The notes: a model not told the origin generated them from the sequence alone. A DNA stretch of 34,259 nucleotides from Clostridiales bacterium UBA3758 (GCA_002371675.1 DFGE01000031.1:15441-49699); one strand, 5' to 3'. Numbered from the stretch's first letter, positions 23,481-31,276 are shown. Translations and numbers: made by a program.

Positions 23481-23527
23481 CCTGCGGGAGGATCGCGTTT
23501 GCGATCCTCCCGCAGGCGGCTTTTGTC
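23481..23527 (+). terminator. Strong terminator after the GH3 gene
   Basis: A perfect 16-bp stem (CCTGCGGGAGGATCGC and its complement, loop GTTT) with outer A-run/T-run pairing (AAAAAAGC ... GGCTTTTG) lies 24 nt after the stop. It ends the xylan-type operon and abuts repeat R1. Confidence 0.9.
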
Positions 23528-23865
23528 ATACTTCGGCTCTGTATTCGGCAGTAATACTATTATCTAATAGAAACCAGACAATCTTTGCGGCTGGATTTGC
23601 GCCATGCTTCGTTCTCGCCCTTGGCAATACACAAAGTATTCCCTGCGGACGATGCCTCGCCTGACACAAATCCATCTCGCAAATCTTTGTCTACTTCTTA
23701 TCAGATAATAGTATAAATCGGTAGTAAAAGTCAGATTATACTGTGGTTTTTCGTGGTGAAACGGCGCAAAACGGGGGCGGTTCATGCCCTCCCGCGGCAG
23801 ACAAAAAGCATCTTAGTCAAGAGCGGTCCGCCTCCTGAAAAGCCGTATTCCGCCGCGGTTTGCAG
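23523..23865. repeat. Dispersed repeat R1, copy interrupted by the MITE
   Basis: This is the same 181-bp repeat as 5585-5765, split after GGCAGTAA by the 159-bp MITE (23555-23713) and a TAA duplication. Outside the insertion the copies align end to end without length change. Here the minus-strand phosphatase-like frame stops after LTKMLFVCRGRA. Confidence 0.8.
23555..23713. mobile_element. MITE copy 1 (159 bp) inserted in repeat R1
   Basis: The ends TACTATTATCT and AGATAATAGTA are perfect 11-bp inverted repeats, and the similarity of the arms extends imperfectly to about 50 bp. It is flanked by TAA (23552-23554 and 23714-23716). The empty site at 5615-5624 has a single TAA, so the 3-bp target duplication is seen directly. 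There is no open frame for a transposase, so a relative must supply it in trans. Three-base TAA duplications fit some IS5-group transposases, but that is only a suggestion. Confidence 0.9.
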
Positions 23866-23919
23866 AGCGCCTTGCCGGTTTTGTCGCTGTTTTCAGCCCG
23901 CCATAATGACCATCGGATG

Positions 23920-24241
23920 GCGAAATCAATCGAGCGTTCGATTGATTTCGCTGCCAAACGACAGGCTTGGCAGCGAATGCTTCTATTGCTCCCCAATAAA
24001 CTCTTGAGTTATTGGGGAGCAAATTTGCCATGTTTCGCGGTTGCCCCGCTAAGGGGCGAGCGAAACGGCAATCAAATCGTTATTGATGTGCCTGTACTTG
24101 CTGCCGTTGGGATCAAGCTTAAATAGGCACATCAATAAAATCATTCGCCCGATGCTCATTGCAATGCGTATATGGCAAAACAGCCGTGCTGTTTTGCTGC
24201 GCTGCAAAGCCGCGCGGCGAAAAGCTCTTTGGCTTTTCGCC
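23920..24241. repeat. Hairpin chain C (about seven stem-loops)
   Basis: Successive stems: 23920-23951 (14 bp perfect, GCGAAATCAATCGA), 23949-23975 (9 bp, CGCTGCCAA), 23986-24022 (14 bp, TTGCTCCCCAATAA), 24026-24070 (nested, TGCC/GGCA + GTTTCGC/GCGAAAC + TTGCCCC arm), 24080-24138 (14 bp perfect, TTATTGATGTGCCT, large loop), 24175-24197 (10 bp perfect, GCAAAACAGC) and 24216-24241 (10 bp, GGCGAAAAGC). Nearly all bases pair. The region sits in an 1130-bp gap without genes. Part of it (23903-23977) is an inverted relative of the element before malF. Confidence 0.8.
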
Positions 24242-24297
24242 ATCAAATAATCATTATGAACGATTGCTGCGAAGGCGGCGGCGCATCCGGCATATCG

Positions 24298-24330
24298 TCC
24301 CGCCCCTCCCCTGCAGCTGCGCGGGCGGGA
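24298..24330. other. Stem-loop upstream of the LacI promoter
   Basis: TCCCGCCC and GGGCGGGA form an 8-bp stem around a 17-nt loop; the following T-run is absent. It may insulate the LacI promoter from upstream transcription. The rest of 24242-24411 shows nothing I can assign. Confidence 0.4.
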
Positions 24331-24411
24331 TCGCGCTTCGGCAGATTGTAAAAAAGAGACAAGCCAAAATTGGACGGAACGCCGAAGTTTTTCCGCCGCC
24401 GGGCGAAGCGC

Positions 24412-24440
24412 TTGACTTTGCCCGCCGCCCTTGCTATTCT
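24412..24440 (+). promoter_or_regulatory. Promoter of the LacI-type regulator gene
   Basis: TTGACT (24412-24417) and TATTCT (24435-24440) are separated by exactly 17 nt. A start near 24447 would give a leader of about 140 nt that contains the portable module at 24516-24588. Confidence 0.7.
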
Positions 24441-24452
24441 GACCTCAGAGGC

Positions 24453-24480
24453 GACTGAAAACGTTACCGGGAACGATTCC
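24453..24480. promoter_or_regulatory. Possible LacI-family operator
   Basis: TGAAAACGTTACCGG contains the AAAACGTT core typical of LacI/GalR operators, just downstream of the predicted transcription start. That position suits autorepression. GGAACGATTCC follows. The palindrome is imperfect, so this is tentative. Confidence 0.45.
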
Positions 24481-24515
24481 GGCTGCGTTTTTGGTCGAAA
24501 AAGCGGAGGATCTGA

Positions 24516-24588
24516 TCCGCGCGTATACGGCAAAACGCTTTTTGGCTTTTCGCCATCCTATAATCATTATCTCAGGGAGGGGAGCGGA
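24516..24588 (+). repeat. Portable leader module, copy 2
   Basis: GGCAAAACGC, loop, GGCTTTTCGCC (a mutated version of the 24216-24241 hairpin), then CATCC, a perfect TATAAT (24559-24564), CATTAT and the Shine-Dalgarno AGGGAGGGGAG run straight into the LacI start at 24589. The right half matches positions 1-46. Confidence 0.6.
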
Positions 24589-25602
24589 ATGACGATCAAG
24601 GACGTGGCAAAGCACTGCGGCGTCAGCGTCAGCACCGTCTCCCGCGTGCTCAACGGCCGCCCCGACGTGCGTCAGGATGTGCGAGATCGCGTGCTGCGCG
24701 CCGTGGAGGAGCTCGGCTACATGCCCAACAGCTCCGCGCGCGACCTCGTCAGCCGCCAGTCGGACGCGATCGGCGTCGTGGTGCGCGGCACAGGGAACCT
24801 CTTCTTCTCCGCGATCCTCAAGACGGTCGCCGCCGAGATCGACCGGCGCGGCTACACGATGGTGATGCGCTTCATCGACCCGCTGGACGACGAGATCCGC
24901 GCCGGCGCCATGCTCGAGCGCGAGAAGAAGCTGCGCGGCCTGCTCTTTCTGGGCGGGCGCTTCGATTACAGCCCGGCGCAGCTGAGCCCGGTGCGCGTGC
25001 CCTATGTGCTCGTCTCGTACACGAACGTCTTCGGCACGCTCGATGAGCAGAGCTACTCCTCCGTGTCGATCGACGATTACCGCACGGCCTACCGCGCCGT
25101 CGAGACGCTGATCCGCCGCGGGCACCGGCGCATCGCCGCCGTGGTCTCCAGCAGCTGCGACCGCTCGGTGAGCGAGCTGCGTACCCGGGGCTACTGCCAG
25201 GCCCTCGCCGACAACGGCATCGCCTTCGACCCGGCGCTGCTCGAGGAGACGGGCGGCGACTTCAGCATGCCCGGCACCTACGAGGGCGTGCGGCGCGTCC
25301 TCTCCCGCGCGCAGGACTTCACGGCCGTCTTCACCCTCTCCGACACCACGGGCATCGCGGCGCTCAAGGCGCTCGAGGACGCGGGAAAGCGCGTCCCGCA
25401 GGACGTATCCGTGATCGCGATCGACGGCATTGAGGTCTCCGCATACGTCTCCCCGGTGCTGACCACCATGGTGCAGCCGGCGGAGGAGATGGGCCGCGAG
25501 AGCGTGCGCATCCTCGCGGACATGCTGGAAAAGCGCGCCGGCGCGCAGCATCTGCGCCTGGAGGCCGGACTGCGCGAGGGCGGCTCCGTCAAAAGCCTCT
25601 AA
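24589..25602 (+). CDS. LacI family transcriptional regulator (probable maltodextrin regulator)
   Basis: This 337-residue regulator has an N-terminal LacI helix-turn-helix (IKDVAKHCGVSVSTVSRVLNG, about 3-23) with hinge helix, and a periplasmic-binding-protein-like sensor domain (about 60-330; AIGVVVRGTGNLFFSAI, and AIDGIEVSAYVSPVLTTM near the end). It is followed by malQ and malEFG, so it most likely senses maltose or maltodextrin; this role is inferred from context. The ATG at 24589 has a strong Shine-Dalgarno; the longer frame from 24370 would run through the promoter. The TAA stop is the left target duplication of MITE copy 2. Confidence 0.9.
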   Translation: MTIKDVAKHCGVSVSTVSRVLNGRPDVRQDVRDRVLRAVEELGYMPNSSARDLVSRQSDAIGVVVRGTGNLFFSAILKTVAAEIDRRGYTMVMRFIDPLDDEIRAGAMLEREKKLRGLLFLGGRFDYSPAQLSPVRVPYVLVSYTNVFGTLDEQSYSSVSIDDYRTAYRAVETLIRRGHRRIAAVVSSSCDRSVSELRTRGYCQALADNGIAFDPALLEETGGDFSMPGTYEGVRRVLSRAQDFTAVFTLSDTTGIAALKALEDAGKRVPQDVSVIAIDGIEVSAYVSPVLTTMVQPAEEMGRESVRILADMLEKRAGAQHLRLEAGLREGGSVKSL

Positions 25603-25761
25603 TACTATTATCTAATAGAAACCAGACAATCTTTGCGGCTGGATTTGCGCCATGCTTCGTTATCTTCCTTGACAATACACGAAGTATTCCCTGCGGACGA
25701 TGCCTCGCCTGACACAAATCCTTCTCGCAAATCTTTGTCTGATTCTTATCAGATAATAGTA
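25603..25761. mobile_element. MITE copy 2 (159 bp) between lacI-type gene and malQ
   Basis: It has the same length and ends as copy 1, with only a few internal differences, and is flanked by TAA at 25600-25602 and 25762-25764. The left TAA is the stop codon of the LacI gene. Its right end lies 30 nt before malQ, so the malQ leader passes through a near-palindromic element that should fold into a long hairpin in RNA. A TTGACA is present inside this copy (about 25666) where copy 1 has TTGGCA, but no good -10 follows. Confidence 0.9.
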
Positions 25762-25791
25762 TAAGAAACTATCCGAAAAGGAGCAGACGAT

Positions 25792-27270
25792 ATGGAAAGA
25801 AAAAGCGGCGTCCTGATGCCGATGGCCTCCCTGCCCTCCCCCTACGGGATCGGCACGATGGGCAAGAGCGCGTATCGCTTCGTGGACTTCCTCAAGGCCA
25901 GCGGCCAGAGCTACTGGCAGCTGCTGCCCCTCGGCCCCACGAGCTATGGCGACAGCCCCTATTATTCCTTCTCCACCTTTGCCGGCAACCCCTATTTCAT
26001 CGACCTCGACGAGCTGGTCAAGCTCAGGCTGCTCAGGAAATCCGAGCTTGCGTCCCGCGACTGGGGTTCAGACCCCGCCCGCATCGACTACGGCAAGATC
26101 TACGCCAACCGCTTCCCGGTGCTGCGCCTGGCCTACGAACGCGGCCGGGAGCGCTTCGCGGAGGAGATGGCGGCCTTCCGGCGGAACAACGCCTGGGTCG
26201 AGAATTACGCGCTGTTCATGGCGCTCAAGAGCCGCTACGGCATGGCCAGCTGGTGCGAGTGGCCGGATGAGGATCTGCGCCTGCACCGCAGCGAGGCCGT
26301 GAAGCGGGCGCACGAGGAGCTGAAGGACGAGGTGGACTTCTGGATCTTCCTGCAGGTCCTCTTCTTCCGCCAGTGGGAGGCACTGCGCGATTACGCCCAC
26401 AGCAAGGGCGTCCGCTTCATCGGCGACGTGCCCATCTATGTGGCGCTCGACTCCGCGGACGTCTGGGCGGAGCCAAAATACTTCCAGCTCGACAGCGAGG
26501 GCGTGCCCAGTGAGGTGGCCGGCGTGCCGCCCGACGCCTTCACCGAGGACGGCCAGCTCTGGGGCAACCCGCTCTACGACTGGGACGCGATGAAGCGCGA
26601 CGGCTTCGGCTGGTGGATCCGCCGCATCGACGGCGCCAAGGAGCTCTACGACGTGATCCGCATCGACCACTTCCGCGGCTTCGAGAGCTACTGGGCCGTG
26701 CCCTTCGGCGACACGACCGCCAGGCGCGGCCGCTGGAAGCCCGGCCCCGGCATGGATCTCGTGGGCGTGCTCGAAAACTGGTTTCCCCAGGTCGATTTCA
26801 TCGCCGAGGATCTGGGCTACACCACGCCCGAGGTCGAAAAGCTCCTGGCCGATTCCGGCCTGCCCGGCATGAAGATCCTCGAATTCGGCTTCGACCCGAC
26901 GGGCGACTCGCACTATATGCCGCACAACTGTGTCAACAACTCCGTCTGCTACATCGGCACGCATGACAACGAGGTCGTCAAGGGCTGGCTCCGCGCGCTC
27001 GACCGCAGGACCAGGACCTACGCCCGCGACTACATGCACATCACCGAGGACGAGGGCTGGTGCTGGGGCATGATCCGCACCGGCATGTCCACCGCCTCAA
27101 AGCTCTTCGTCGTGCAGATGCAGGACGTGCTGGAGCTCGGCGCGGAGAGCCGCGTCAACAGCCCCGGCTCCGTCGGCGCGAACTGGCAGTGGCGCATGCT
27201 CCCCGATGCGGTCAGCAAGGATGTGACAAAGAAGCTCAGGGAAGTCACCCATCGCTACCGCCGCGATTGA
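25792..27270 (+). CDS. malQ: 4-alpha-glucanotransferase (amylomaltase)
   Basis: This 492-residue GH77 enzyme transfers alpha-1,4-glucan segments and releases glucose, allowing maltodextrin use. Catalytic residues lie in canonical motifs: nucleophile Asp292 (RIDHFRG), acid/base Glu339 (IAEDLGY) and Asp392 (THDNE). Length is typical of the bacterial amylomaltase class. AAAAGGAG lies 8 nt before the ATG. It is cytosolic. It lies between its probable regulator and the maltose transporter genes. Confidence 0.97.
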   Translation: MERKSGVLMPMASLPSPYGIGTMGKSAYRFVDFLKASGQSYWQLLPLGPTSYGDSPYYSFSTFAGNPYFIDLDELVKLRLLRKSELASRDWGSDPARIDYGKIYANRFPVLRLAYERGRERFAEEMAAFRRNNAWVENYALFMALKSRYGMASWCEWPDEDLRLHRSEAVKRAHEELKDEVDFWIFLQVLFFRQWEALRDYAHSKGVRFIGDVPIYVALDSADVWAEPKYFQLDSEGVPSEVAGVPPDAFTEDGQLWGNPLYDWDAMKRDGFGWWIRRIDGAKELYDVIRIDHFRGFESYWAVPFGDTTARRGRWKPGPGMDLVGVLENWFPQVDFIAEDLGYTTPEVEKLLADSGLPGMKILEFGFDPTGDSHYMPHNCVNNSVCYIGTHDNEVVKGWLRALDRRTRTYARDYMHITEDEGWCWGMIRTGMSTASKLFVVQMQDVLELGAESRVNSPGSVGANWQWRMLPDAVSKDVTKKLREVTHRYRRD

Positions 27271-27345
27271 TGCAGCAATTTTAACAAAAATTTTTGAAGT
27301 TTTTGCAGCAGAACACCGAAAATACAGGGGTTCCGGCCGGATTCG

Positions 27346-27374
27346 TTGACAAATTGTTTCGTAATTATTAAAAT
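27346..27374 (+). promoter_or_regulatory. Promoter of the malE operon
   Basis: A perfect TTGACA (27346-27351) and TAAAAT (27369-27374) are 17 nt apart, about 93 nt before malE. The surrounding sequence is very AT-rich in an otherwise GC-rich region. No LacI-type palindrome is evident next to it. Confidence 0.75.
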
Positions 27375-27466
27375 AATTTAATAGGATATTGCTTCGTGCA
27401 CTCCCTTTCGTTTATTAACGCGCGCCTGCGCTTAATAAAAATACTTCAATAAGGAGAAGAACAAAA

Positions 27467-28762
27467 ATGAAAAAGATTCTCGCACTGCTTCTGGCTCTGT
27501 GCATGATCTTCGCTCTGGCCGCCTGCGGTCAGCAGGCCGCTCCCGCCGAGCAGCCCGCCGCTGAGGCCCCCGCCGAAGCTCCCGCCGAGCCCGCCGATGA
27601 AGCTCCCGCCGAAGAGCCCGCTGCCGCCGGCACCCTGAAGATCTGGGTCGCCGAGGCTGTTGTCGACTTCACCAAGGAGCAGGTCGCCGCCTTCATGGCC
27701 GACCATCCCGAGTATGCCGGCTACACCGTCAGCGTTGAGCCCGTCGGCGAAGGCGACGCTGCCTCCAACATGCTGATGGACGTCGAGGCCGGCGCCGACA
27801 TCTTCGGCTTCCCCCAGGACCAGCTGGCCCGTCTGGTTGCCGCCGATGCCCTGATCCCCCTGTCCGATGAGAACGCCGCCATCATCTCCGAGGAGAATGA
27901 CGCCGGCTCCGTCGCCGCCGCCACCATGGCCGGCACGGTCTACGCCTACCCCCTGACCTCCGATAACGGCTACTTCCTCTACTACGACAAGTCCGTCATC
28001 TCCGATCCCTCCACCCTCGAGGGCATCATTGCCGACTGCGAAGCCGCCGGCAAGAGCTTCTACTACGACCTGCGCAGCGGCTGGTACATGCCCGCCTTCT
28101 TCTTCGGCGCCGGCTGCACCCTGACCTATGACACCGACGACGCCGGCGCCTTTACGGCCTGCAACGTCGACTACGCCTCCGAGGCCGGTGTCGGCGCTCT
28201 GAAGGCTCTGATCGCCCTGCACAAGTCCCCCGCCTTCGTCAACGGCTCCTCCGTCTCCAACGCCACCAACGCCGCCGCTATCATCGACGGCACCTGGGAC
28301 GCCGATGCTGCCAAGGAGCTCTTCGGCGAGAACTACGCCTGCGCCAAGCTCCCCACCGCTGAGATCAACGGCGTGCCCACCCAGCTGGGCGGCTTCGGCG
28401 GCTTCAAGCTCCTGGGCGTCAAGCCCCAGACCGACGAGACCAAGCTCGCCCTCTGCGACGATCTGGCTCTCTTCCTCTCCAGCGGCGACGTGCAGCTTGC
28501 CCGCTACAACGTTGTTTTCTGGGGTCCCTCCAACATTGCTGCCAAGGCTGATCCCGCTGTCCAGGCCGACGAGGCTCTGGCCGCTCTGGGCGCCCAGCTC
28601 GCCTTCACTGTGCCTCAGGGCCAGTACCCCGGCGACTACTGGAGCCTTTGCGAAGCCCTCGGTGACGACATCATTGCCGGCAAGTACGACACTGCCGACG
28701 ACGCTGCTCTGATGGAAGCTCTGCAGACCTTCCAGGATACCTGCATCAGCTACGCCAAGTAA
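27467..28762 (+). CDS. malE: Maltose/maltodextrin ABC transporter substrate-binding lipoprotein
   Basis: This 431-residue binding lipoprotein has signal peptide residues 1-19 ending in lipobox LAAC, lipidated Cys20, an Ala/Pro/Glu-rich linker of about 35 residues, and then a solute-binding fold starting TLKIWVAE with the family's later AYPLTSDNGYFLYYD and FINGTW-like IIDGTWD segments. Strong preference for GCC and similar codons suggests high expression. AAGGAG is the ribosome binding site. It is followed by a hairpin and the malF/malG genes, so the hairpin may allow more binding protein than permease. Confidence 0.93.
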   Translation: MKKILALLLALCMIFALAACGQQAAPAEQPAAEAPAEAPAEPADEAPAEEPAAAGTLKIWVAEAVVDFTKEQVAAFMADHPEYAGYTVSVEPVGEGDAASNMLMDVEAGADIFGFPQDQLARLVAADALIPLSDENAAIISEENDAGSVAAATMAGTVYAYPLTSDNGYFLYYDKSVISDPSTLEGIIADCEAAGKSFYYDLRSGWYMPAFFFGAGCTLTYDTDDAGAFTACNVDYASEAGVGALKALIALHKSPAFVNGSSVSNATNAAAIIDGTWDADAAKELFGENYACAKLPTAEINGVPTQLGGFGGFKLLGVKPQTDETKLALCDDLALFLSSGDVQLARYNVVFWGPSNIAAKADPAVQADEALAALGAQLAFTVPQGQYPGDYWSLCEALGDDIIAGKYDTADDAALMEALQTFQDTCISYAK

Positions 28763-28775
28763 GCAAACTCCGTTC

Positions 28776-28808
28776 AACCCAGGGCATTCCCATGCCCTGG
28801 GTTGCTTT
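28776..28808 (+). terminator. Attenuating terminator between malE and malF
   Basis: A perfect 12-bp stem (AACCCAGGGCAT and its complement, loop TCCC) is followed by GCTTTAT. The weak U-run fits partial read-through into malFG, a usual way to make excess binding protein. Confidence 0.7.
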
Positions 28809-28923
28809 ATCATGAGCATCGGGCGGATGGTCGAAAGGATCGTTCGCTGCCAGACCTGCCGTTTGGCGGCGAGATCCCTCGGGGCCCCGATCGGTTTCGC
28901 CATCCGCCGGTCATTATCATGAT
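28809..28923. repeat. Multibranched palindromic element before malF
   Basis: Nested arms close a 115-nt structure: ATCATGA/TCATGAT (28809-28815 with 28917-28923), GGCGGATGG/CCATCCGCC (28822-28830 with 28900-28908), CGAAA/TTTCG and GATCG/CGATC. Inside are a 9-bp arm (28844-28852 with 28864-28872, one G-U) and the palindrome TCGGGGCCCCGA (28879-28890), which competes with one closing pair. The right part is homologous, in opposite orientation, to 23903-23977. It is shaped like a cloverleaf but has no tRNA features. Confidence 0.7.
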
Positions 28924-28944
28924 CCAAACAGGGGAGGATACACT
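28895..28944 (+). repeat. Portable leader module, diverged copy 3
   Basis: TTTCGCCATCC, TCATTATCATGAT, CAAACAGG and GGAGG lead into the malF start at 28945. The order and wording parallel positions 1-46 (ATCATGATAAACAGGAGGG) and 24538-24588. Confidence 0.5.
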
Positions 28945-30339
28945 ATGGGAGATACATATCGCGGAAGCAGCCGCATCGGGCGCTTCTTCCACTGGCTTGG
29001 CAATGATCTGAAGGATATCGGCCAGACCTTCGCCCGCGGGGACTGGAAGACCAAGCTCTCCTTCCTCATCATGGGCTTCGGCCAGCTCTGCCGCGGGCAG
29101 CTCGTGCGCGGCCTGTCGATGCTGGCCCTGCAGGGCGGCCTGCTGTACTTCATCTTCGGCTTCGGCTGGCAGTATCTGACGAAGATCCTGACGCTCGGCA
29201 CCGTGGAGACGCACCGCGAGGGCCGCGTCACCGTCTACGGGCACAACAGCTTCTTCATCCTGCTCTACGGCATCCTGGCCATCGTGGCCGTGATCGCACT
29301 GATCTATCTCTGGCGCGTGAACCTGCGCCAGAACCGCGACGCGGAGCACACGCTCGCCATCGGCAAGCGCCTGCCCAGCAACAGGGCCGACCTGCACTCG
29401 CTGCTGGACAAGAACTTTGACAAGACTCTGCTCGCGCTGCCCGTCCTGGGCATCTTCATCTTCACGGTGCTGCCGATCATCTTCATGGTCTGCATCGCCT
29501 TCACCAACTACGACGTCACCCACCAGCCGCCCTCCAAGCTCTTCACCTGGGTCGGGCTGCAGAACTTCAAAGAGCTCTTCGGCATCGGCGGCACAGGCAA
29601 CTTCGGCGGCACCTTCTTCTACGTCCTGGGCTGGACGCTGGTCTGGGCCTTCTTCGCCACCTTCCTGACCTACTTCCTGGGCATGGCCGTGGCCATCCTC
29701 ATCAACAAGAAGGGCATCAAGTTCAAAAAACTCTGGCGGACGATCCTCGTCATGACCATCGCCGTGCCGCAGTTCGTGTCCCTGCTGTATGTGGGCAAGA
29801 TGTTCGCGGTGGACGGTCTGGTCAACGCCTTTTTGATGGATTGGGGCTGGATCAGCACGCCGATCAATTTCTGGGCGGACGCGACGACCGCCCGTGTGCT
29901 GATCATCCTCATCAACCTCTGGATCGGCATTCCCTACACGATGCTGATCGTCACGGGTCTGCTGATGAACATCCCCGCCGAGCTCTACGAGAGCGCGCGC
30001 ATCGACGGCGCCAACGCCTTCCAGACCTTCCGGAAGATCACGCTGCCCTACATGCTCTTCGTCACCGGCCCCTTCCTGCTCACGCAGTTCATCGGCAACC
30101 TCAACAACTTCAACGTCATCTTCCTGCTCAACCAGGGCAACCCCAAGAGCCTGGAGCTGACGAACAACGCCGGCGCGACCGACCTGCTTGTCACCTGGCT
30201 CTACAAGATGACCATCAATGACTCCAACTACAAGATCGCGGCAGTCATCGGCATCATGGTCTTCATCGTCACCGCGGTGATCTCCCTGATCGTCTACAAT
30301 GTCCTGCCGTCCGTCAAAGACGAGGAGGGCTTCCAGTAA
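28945..30339 (+). CDS. malF: Maltose ABC transporter permease
   Basis: This 464-residue membrane permease has an extended N-terminus (about 1-170, with two or three extra helices before LLALPVLGIFIFTVLPIIF). The core transmembrane domain follows and ends with the EAA loop (ELYESARIDGANAFQTFRKITLPYM) that docks on the ATPase. The N-terminal extension is typical of MalF-type subunits. GGGGAGG lies 7 nt before the ATG. The stop overlaps malG by one base (TAATG). No ATPase gene is nearby, so a shared MsmX-type ATPase encoded elsewhere is likely. Confidence 0.94.
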   Translation: MGDTYRGSSRIGRFFHWLGNDLKDIGQTFARGDWKTKLSFLIMGFGQLCRGQLVRGLSMLALQGGLLYFIFGFGWQYLTKILTLGTVETHREGRVTVYGHNSFFILLYGILAIVAVIALIYLWRVNLRQNRDAEHTLAIGKRLPSNRADLHSLLDKNFDKTLLALPVLGIFIFTVLPIIFMVCIAFTNYDVTHQPPSKLFTWVGLQNFKELFGIGGTGNFGGTFFYVLGWTLVWAFFATFLTYFLGMAVAILINKKGIKFKKLWRTILVMTIAVPQFVSLLYVGKMFAVDGLVNAFLMDWGWISTPINFWADATTARVLIILINLWIGIPYTMLIVTGLLMNIPAELYESARIDGANAFQTFRKITLPYMLFVTGPFLLTQFIGNLNNFNVIFLLNQGNPKSLELTNNAGATDLLVTWLYKMTINDSNYKIAAVIGIMVFIVTAVISLIVYNVLPSVKDEEGFQ

Positions 30340-31181
30340 TGAAAAGAAGGAAACGCATCGTAAACACGATATGCTATATCGTCCTCATCCTGATGAGCAT
30401 CATCTGGCTGTTCCCCTTCTTCGGCCTCGTGCTGCAGTCCTTCCGCGGCGAGAGCGGCGGCATGGTCAACTACCTGGTGCCGCATGAATGGTCGCTGAAG
30501 AACTATCAGTTCCTCTTCGGAGAGAACAGCAAATTCCTCAAATGGTACGGCAACACGCTGATCATCGCGCTCTTCGTGTCCCTCCTGCAGACCATCGTCA
30601 TCATCTGCGTCAGCTACGCGCTCAGCCGCATGCGCTTCAAGGGCCGCAAGGCGCTGATGAATATCTGGCTGGTGCTGGGCATGTTCCCCGGCTTCCTCAC
30701 GATGATCTGCCTGTACTTCCTGCTCAAGGCCCTGCATCTGACTGAGGCCGGCGCCATCCCGGGCCTGATCCTCATCTCGGTGGCCAGCTCCGGCATGGGC
30801 TATTACGTCTGTAAGGGCTACTTCGACACGATCCCCAAGGCGCTGGACGAGGCCGCCATCATCGACGGCGCCACCCGCGCCCAGATCCTCTGGAAGATGA
30901 TCATCCCCATGTCCAAGCCGATCATCATTTACACCGCGCTGGTCGCCTTCATGGCCCCCTGGTGCGACTACATCTTCGCCTCCTACGTGGCCTTCGGCTA
31001 CGAGAACAGCTACAACGTGGCCGTCGCCATGACCCGCTGGGTCTGGACGAATGACTACCAGGGCTTCTATACCCGCTTCTGCGCGGGCGGCATCCTGGTT
31101 GCCATTCCCGTCACGGTGCTGTTCATGAGCCTGCAGAAGTACTACGTCGAAGGCGTCACCGGCGGCGCAGTCAAGGGCTGA
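30339..31181 (+). CDS. malG: Maltose ABC transporter permease
   Basis: This 280-residue, six-helix permease is the MalG-type partner. The EAA loop is TIPKALDEAAIIDGATRAQILWKMIIPM. Length and C-terminus (FMSLQKYYVEGVTGGAVKG) are typical. It is translationally coupled to malF through TAATG and followed by a strong terminator. It completes MalFG without an adjacent ATPase. Confidence 0.95.
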   Translation: MKRRKRIVNTICYIVLILMSIIWLFPFFGLVLQSFRGESGGMVNYLVPHEWSLKNYQFLFGENSKFLKWYGNTLIIALFVSLLQTIVIICVSYALSRMRFKGRKALMNIWLVLGMFPGFLTMICLYFLLKALHLTEAGAIPGLILISVASSGMGYYVCKGYFDTIPKALDEAAIIDGATRAQILWKMIIPMSKPIIIYTALVAFMAPWCDYIFASYVAFGYENSYNVAVAMTRWVWTNDYQGFYTRFCAGGILVAIPVTVLFMSLQKYYVEGVTGGAVKG

Positions 31182-31223
31182 TCCCCGAAACCGCCGCACA
31201 CGCCGAAACCCCGCGTCATGCGA

Positions 31224-31258
31224 AAAAAGATCCATCTCATCCGAGATGGATCTTTTTT
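31224..31258. terminator. Strong terminator of the mal operon
   Basis: AAAAAAGATCCATCTC, a short loop and GAGATGGATCTTTTTTT form a bidirectional-looking terminator about 45 nt after malG. Confidence 0.92.
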
Positions 31259-31276
31259 TCGCATATCAGCCCCTCC

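Noticed and set aside
24370..24588. N-terminal extension of the LacI protein by 73 codons
   Set aside because: It would run through the promoter and leader repeat. LacI proteins begin at the helix-turn-helix, and the ATG at 24589 has a strong Shine-Dalgarno.
25656..25700. Promoter inside MITE copy 2 from its TTGACA
   Set aside because: No acceptable -10 lies 15-19 nt downstream, and copy 1 lacks the consensus, so I do not annotate it.
28809..28923. tRNA-like cloverleaf
   Set aside because: It has no T-loop, anticodon arm geometry or CCA-type acceptor. The arms are better explained by a palindromic repeat.
27446..28927. 493-codon minus-strand frame opposite malE
   Set aside because: It is a Gly-rich shadow of a well-marked lipoprotein gene. 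Its first codons fall in the malF leader repeat.
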